From contig RGES01000015.1 of assembly GCA_009917805.1 (NCBI GenBank), positions 1-16,919 on the forward strand: a DNA stretch of 16,919 nt, written 5' to 3'. Positions within the stretch are counted from its first letter, which is position 1. The number at the start of each line of letters is the position of its first letter. The notes beneath the pieces were generated by a model, which was not told the origin of the DNA, did no database searches, and saw only the letters and a list, made by a program, of their open reading frames with translations. The position numbers and the translations under genes are program-made. Positions 14,720-16,919 of this stretch are shown here, in pieces. This stretch comes from Verrucomicrobiota bacterium. Lineage in GTDB: Bacteria; Verrucomicrobiota; Verrucomicrobiia; Opitutales; UBA953.

Positions 14720-15553
14720 ATGAACGCATCCCTCCGCCGCACGCTCTGGATCTCCCGGGTCACCTTCCTGGAAGCCGTCCGTCAGCGCTTCTTCGCCTTC
14801 CTCCTGGTCCTCGGCGCCGCGATGGTGCTGTCCTCCGTTTCGCTCCGCGTCTTCGATTTCGGGCATGGCGAGCTCAAGTTCATCGCCGACTTCGGCTTCG
14901 GCGGCATGTTCTTCTTCGGCTCGGTCCTGGCGGTGGTGATGACCGCCCAGCTCTTCTTCAGCGAGATCGACAACAAGACGGCGCTGACCCTCCTGGCCAA
15001 GCCCCTGAGTCGGGCCGAATTCCTGCTCGGCAAGTTCTTCGGCGCGTGGGCGGTGCTAGGCGTCTTCCTCGTCGTGCTGGCCGGACTGCAGGGACTGGTC
15101 CTGTGGGCGCGCGAGCAGGAGCTCATCGCCATGGCCGAACAGTCCGGGAAGATTCCCGCGACCTTCAGCGTCCTCGGCCTCGGCCAGTTGGTCCTGATGC
15201 AGTGGCTCCGGTTGGGCGTGGTGATCGCGATCGTCCTCGCCATCTCCGCCTTGGCGCGGACCTTCCTTTTCGCCGTCGTGGTCGGTTCCTTGGCCGTCGT
15301 CGCCGGCCAGCTGCAGTGGATCGCCCAGGACGCGTTCCTGCGACCGACGGATTCGCAGGCCTATGCCGCTTTCCTTTGGGTCAGCACCCGCCTCATCCCT
15401 AATCTCCAGCAGTTCAATCTCGCCGACGCCTTGGTCCTCGGTTCCGCCGCCGTCGAAGAGGGCGCCCTGATCGCCGTCGGCTTCTCAGGTCTGGCTTATC
15501 TTGTCGCTTACCTGACCTTGGGCGCCCTGATCTTCCGTCGGAGGGAAATCTGA
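14720..15553 (+). CDS. ABC-2-type transporter permease
   Basis: This is the membrane partner of the ATPase upstream. The 277-residue protein has about six hydrophobic segments (approximately 24-44, 60-80, 106-129, 151-179, 181-202 and 248-272). The cytoplasmic stretch SEIDNKTALTLLAKPLSR (81-98), before the third segment, is the typical coupling region of ABC-2 permeases. The N-terminal RRTLWISRVTFLEAVRQRFF is the usual amphipathic entry helix. Export rather than import is inferred, because no substrate-binding protein is encoded nearby and ABC-2 permeases are exporters. It overlaps the next gene by one base (TGATG). I cannot assign a substrate. Confidence 0.92.
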   Translation: MNASLRRTLWISRVTFLEAVRQRFFAFLLVLGAAMVLSSVSLRVFDFGHGELKFIADFGFGGMFFFGSVLAVVMTAQLFFSEIDNKTALTLLAKPLSRAEFLLGKFFGAWAVLGVFLVVLAGLQGLVLWAREQELIAMAEQSGKIPATFSVLGLGQLVLMQWLRLGVVIAIVLAISALARTFLFAVVVGSLAVVAGQLQWIAQDAFLRPTDSQAYAAFLWVSTRLIPNLQQFNLADALVLGSAAVEEGALIAVGFSGLAYLVAYLTLGALIFRRREI

Positions 15554-16323
15554 TGCGTCGTCTCGCCCCTTGGTTGCTGGTCGGCGTGCTCGTCCTCGGG
15601 GCAGGTTCCTTGGCGGAATCCTCCTGGCGTCGGGTCCGCCCCAGCATCCCCGAGATCGGCCGTAAGGAGCTTGAGCCCACCTTGGGACAAGGCGTGCTGC
15701 TCGGCGTCCTGGGGGGGCTGCGCACCGTCGTCGCCGACATCGCCTGGATCCGCAGCTACGTCTTCTGGGAACGTCGCGACCGTCCGGGCTGCGAGACGCT
15801 GATGCGCACGGCCTGTACGCTCGATCCGCACGCCCGCTACTTCTGGGAGAACGCCGGTCTGCGCATCGGCCTCGACATGGCCCACTGGGAGATCCGTCGG
15901 CGCGGCGGTTACGCGAAGGTGCCGGCCGAGACCCAGGAGCGTCTTTTCCGGCAGTACGGACGTCGCGGACTGGACGTCTTGGAGGAGGGCATGGCTTACG
16001 CGCGTAATCGCACCGCCTTGCTGCTCGCGGCCGGCTTCCTCGCCGAAGGCAAGCTGAAGGACCTTCGTCTCGCCGCCGATTACTACCGCAAGGCCGCCGA
16101 CGCGCCGGATGCGCCTTGGTATGCGGCGCGCATCTGCGCCGACTTCGATTGGGGCGCAGGTCGCAAGGCCGAGGCTTACCGATGGTACCGGAACTATTGG
16201 GAGACCCGGATGCGCTCGAAGGAAGACGGCTTCCCCGAGGACCTGATCAGGCTGCGCTCGATGGAGAGCGAGCTGCGGCTCGGCCTCCTCCAGCGCATCC
16301 CGCGTCAGTCCTGGGAGCGTTGA
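15553..16323 (+). CDS. Membrane-anchored TPR-like protein of unknown function
   Basis: I do not recognise a named family. The 256-residue protein starts with a short basic end and one hydrophobic segment (about 6-20, PWLLVGVLVLGAGSL), a signal anchor or uncleaved signal peptide with no lipobox cysteine. The rest is helical and aromatic-rich, with TPR-like helix pairs (about 155-230: ALLLAAGFLAEGKL, LAADYYRKAADAP, WYAARICADFDWGAGRKAEAYRWYRNYW). The segment TVVADIAWIRSYVFWERRD (about 58-76) is another candidate contact surface. It probably faces the periplasm. It has a good ribosome site, GGAGGG (15540-15545), 7 nt before the ATG, inside the end of the permease gene, and it overlaps the permease stop. 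It is the last gene of the acyP-ABC operon, so a role in assembling or guiding the exporter is an inference. Confidence 0.8.
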   Translation: MRRLAPWLLVGVLVLGAGSLAESSWRRVRPSIPEIGRKELEPTLGQGVLLGVLGGLRTVVADIAWIRSYVFWERRDRPGCETLMRTACTLDPHARYFWENAGLRIGLDMAHWEIRRRGGYAKVPAETQERLFRQYGRRGLDVLEEGMAYARNRTALLLAAGFLAEGKLKDLRLAADYYRKAADAPDAPWYAARICADFDWGAGRKAEAYRWYRNYWETRMRSKEDGFPEDLIRLRSMESELRLGLLQRIPRQSWER

Positions 16324-16919
16324 TCAGAACGGCTCGTCCGCTTTCTTCTCCGCCGGAGCGCCCTTGGCGGCGCGGGGCTTGCGGGGCGGGAATTCGAACC
16401 ACCAGCCCTTCTGCTTGTCGGCGACCAGGAAGGCTTCGAAGGTGCGCTTCGTACGGTTGGAGACGAACTTCTTGAGCCCCGTCTTGCCTTCGTTGAGGAG
16501 CCTGCGGACATCGTCGGCCGAGATCGGCGACTTGAGCATCTCGACGTTGAGGCTGAAGGTCTTCTTCGCGCCGGCTTCCTGGGCCTTGTGCGGGCAGACG
16601 CGGTAGCCCGCGGTCGGCGTATGCTGGACCGGGAGGCCGCTGACCGGGCAGGCGCCGAGGACGGGCCATTCGGCCTCGAAGGCGTCGGGGTTGCCGTCCG
16701 CGCCTTCGCGCGGCGGGAAATAGAGCACCGCCTTGAGCTTGCCGCTCGGGGCCTTGGGCTTGGTCTTGCGCGGAGCCTTGGCCGGGGCGGCCTCTTCGCC
16801 CTCCGCGGCGGGCGCCGGGGCGGTCTCCGTCTTCTCTTCGGTGCCGCGAGGCTTGATCGTATCCGGATCGACGAGGTCGATGTAGCCCGTGAAGTTCTTG
16901 CCCGACTTCATCGAGCGGA
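16324..16919 (-). CDS. topB: Type IA DNA topoisomerase, C-terminal part (probably TopB), cut by window edge
   Basis: Only the last 198 codons are visible and the frame stays open to the right edge, so the ATG at 16911 is internal (it is preceded by in-frame Arg-Ser codons). The catalytic Toprim and active-site Tyr regions lie outside the window. The visible part is a Lys/Ala/Pro-rich linker (about the first 60 residues) and then a topoisomerase C-terminal repeat: CPVSGLPVQHT...YRVCP, a degenerate zinc-ribbon-like pair, then SPISADDVRRLLNEGKTG and FVSNRTKRTFEAFLV ending in FEFPPRKPRA. That ending is characteristic of the C-terminal repeat of TopB-type enzymes, which relax and decatenate DNA. 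Topoisomerase I with the same type of repeat is the alternative. It abuts the TPR-like gene stop-to-stop. Confidence 0.65.
   Translation of the reverse strand, partial: RSMKSGKNFTGYIDLVDPDTIKPRGTEEKTETAPAPAAEGEEAAPAKAPRKTKPKAPSGKLKAVLYFPPREGADGNPDAFEAEWPVLGACPVSGLPVQHTPTAGYRVCPHKAQEAGAKKTFSLNVEMLKSPISADDVRRLLNEGKTGLKKFVSNRTKRTFEAFLVADKQKGWWFEFPPRKPRAAKGAPAEKKADEPF

Noticed and set aside
1..16919. Mobile element, prophage, CRISPR, toxin-antitoxin or defence island
   Set aside because: No transposase, integrase, inverted terminal repeat, spaced repeat array or known defence gene was seen. The SNF2 protein stands alone without the partner genes of SNF2-containing defence systems, and composition looks uniform.

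Overview
This is a gene-dense, GC-rich (about two-thirds G+C by eye) bacterial chromosomal segment. It holds 17 protein genes, two of them cut by the window edges. I saw no rRNA, tRNA, CRISPR array, insertion sequence or phage gene. Every recognisable gene is core or housekeeping. The gene content, a 2-oxoglutarate dehydrogenase E1 with the 'RAFFEGF' N-terminal segment, and SNF2 and topoisomerase proteins of this style suggest a Gram-negative-type bacterium. Verrucomicrobiota, perhaps Opitutales, is my best guess; this is inference from general resemblance and not a database result.

Layout. (1) 1-4372, minus strand: the 2-oxoglutarate dehydrogenase operon in the order sucA, sucB, lpdA, giving E1, E2 and E3 of one TCA-cycle complex; lpdA runs off the left edge. 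(2) 4526-6847, plus strand: a SNF2-family ATPase diverging from sucA. Its second helicase lobe appears to have lost about 60-70 residues in frame. (3) 6848-9893, minus strand: trpC, rsmA and rimO (tryptophan biosynthesis, 16S rRNA dimethylation, ribosomal protein S12 methylthiolation), with trpC and rsmA overlapping by 4 nt. (4) 9970-12600, plus strand: mazG, a YgjP-type metallopeptidase, a Nudix hydrolase and a DUF374 acyltransferase-like protein. The first three are tightly packed. The fourth is separated by a 38-nt gap with a strong Shine-Dalgarno sequence and a hairpin over the start codon. (5) 12605-13530, minus strand: tatA, a textbook intrinsic terminator, then riboflavin synthase (ribE), whose start codon lies only 13 nt past the terminator stem. 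(6) 13589-16323, plus strand: acylphosphatase, ABC ATPase, ABC-2-type permease and a membrane-anchored TPR-like protein, all touching or overlapping and so probably one transcript. (7) 16324-16919, minus strand: the C-terminal part of a type IA topoisomerase, probably TopB.

Two features cut across genes. Most start codons lack a Shine-Dalgarno sequence and several follow pyrimidine-rich leaders; only two of the genes have a clear one. The three convergent gene pairs end 0, 4 and 0 nt apart with no terminator between them, and two of these junctions are the same palindrome, TGATCA.

I did not find a clearly new multi-gene system. The strongest anomalies are the shortened SNF2 motor, the start-codon hairpin before the DUF374 gene, the terminator abutting ribE, and the acylphosphatase/ABC exporter/TPR operon of unknown substrate.
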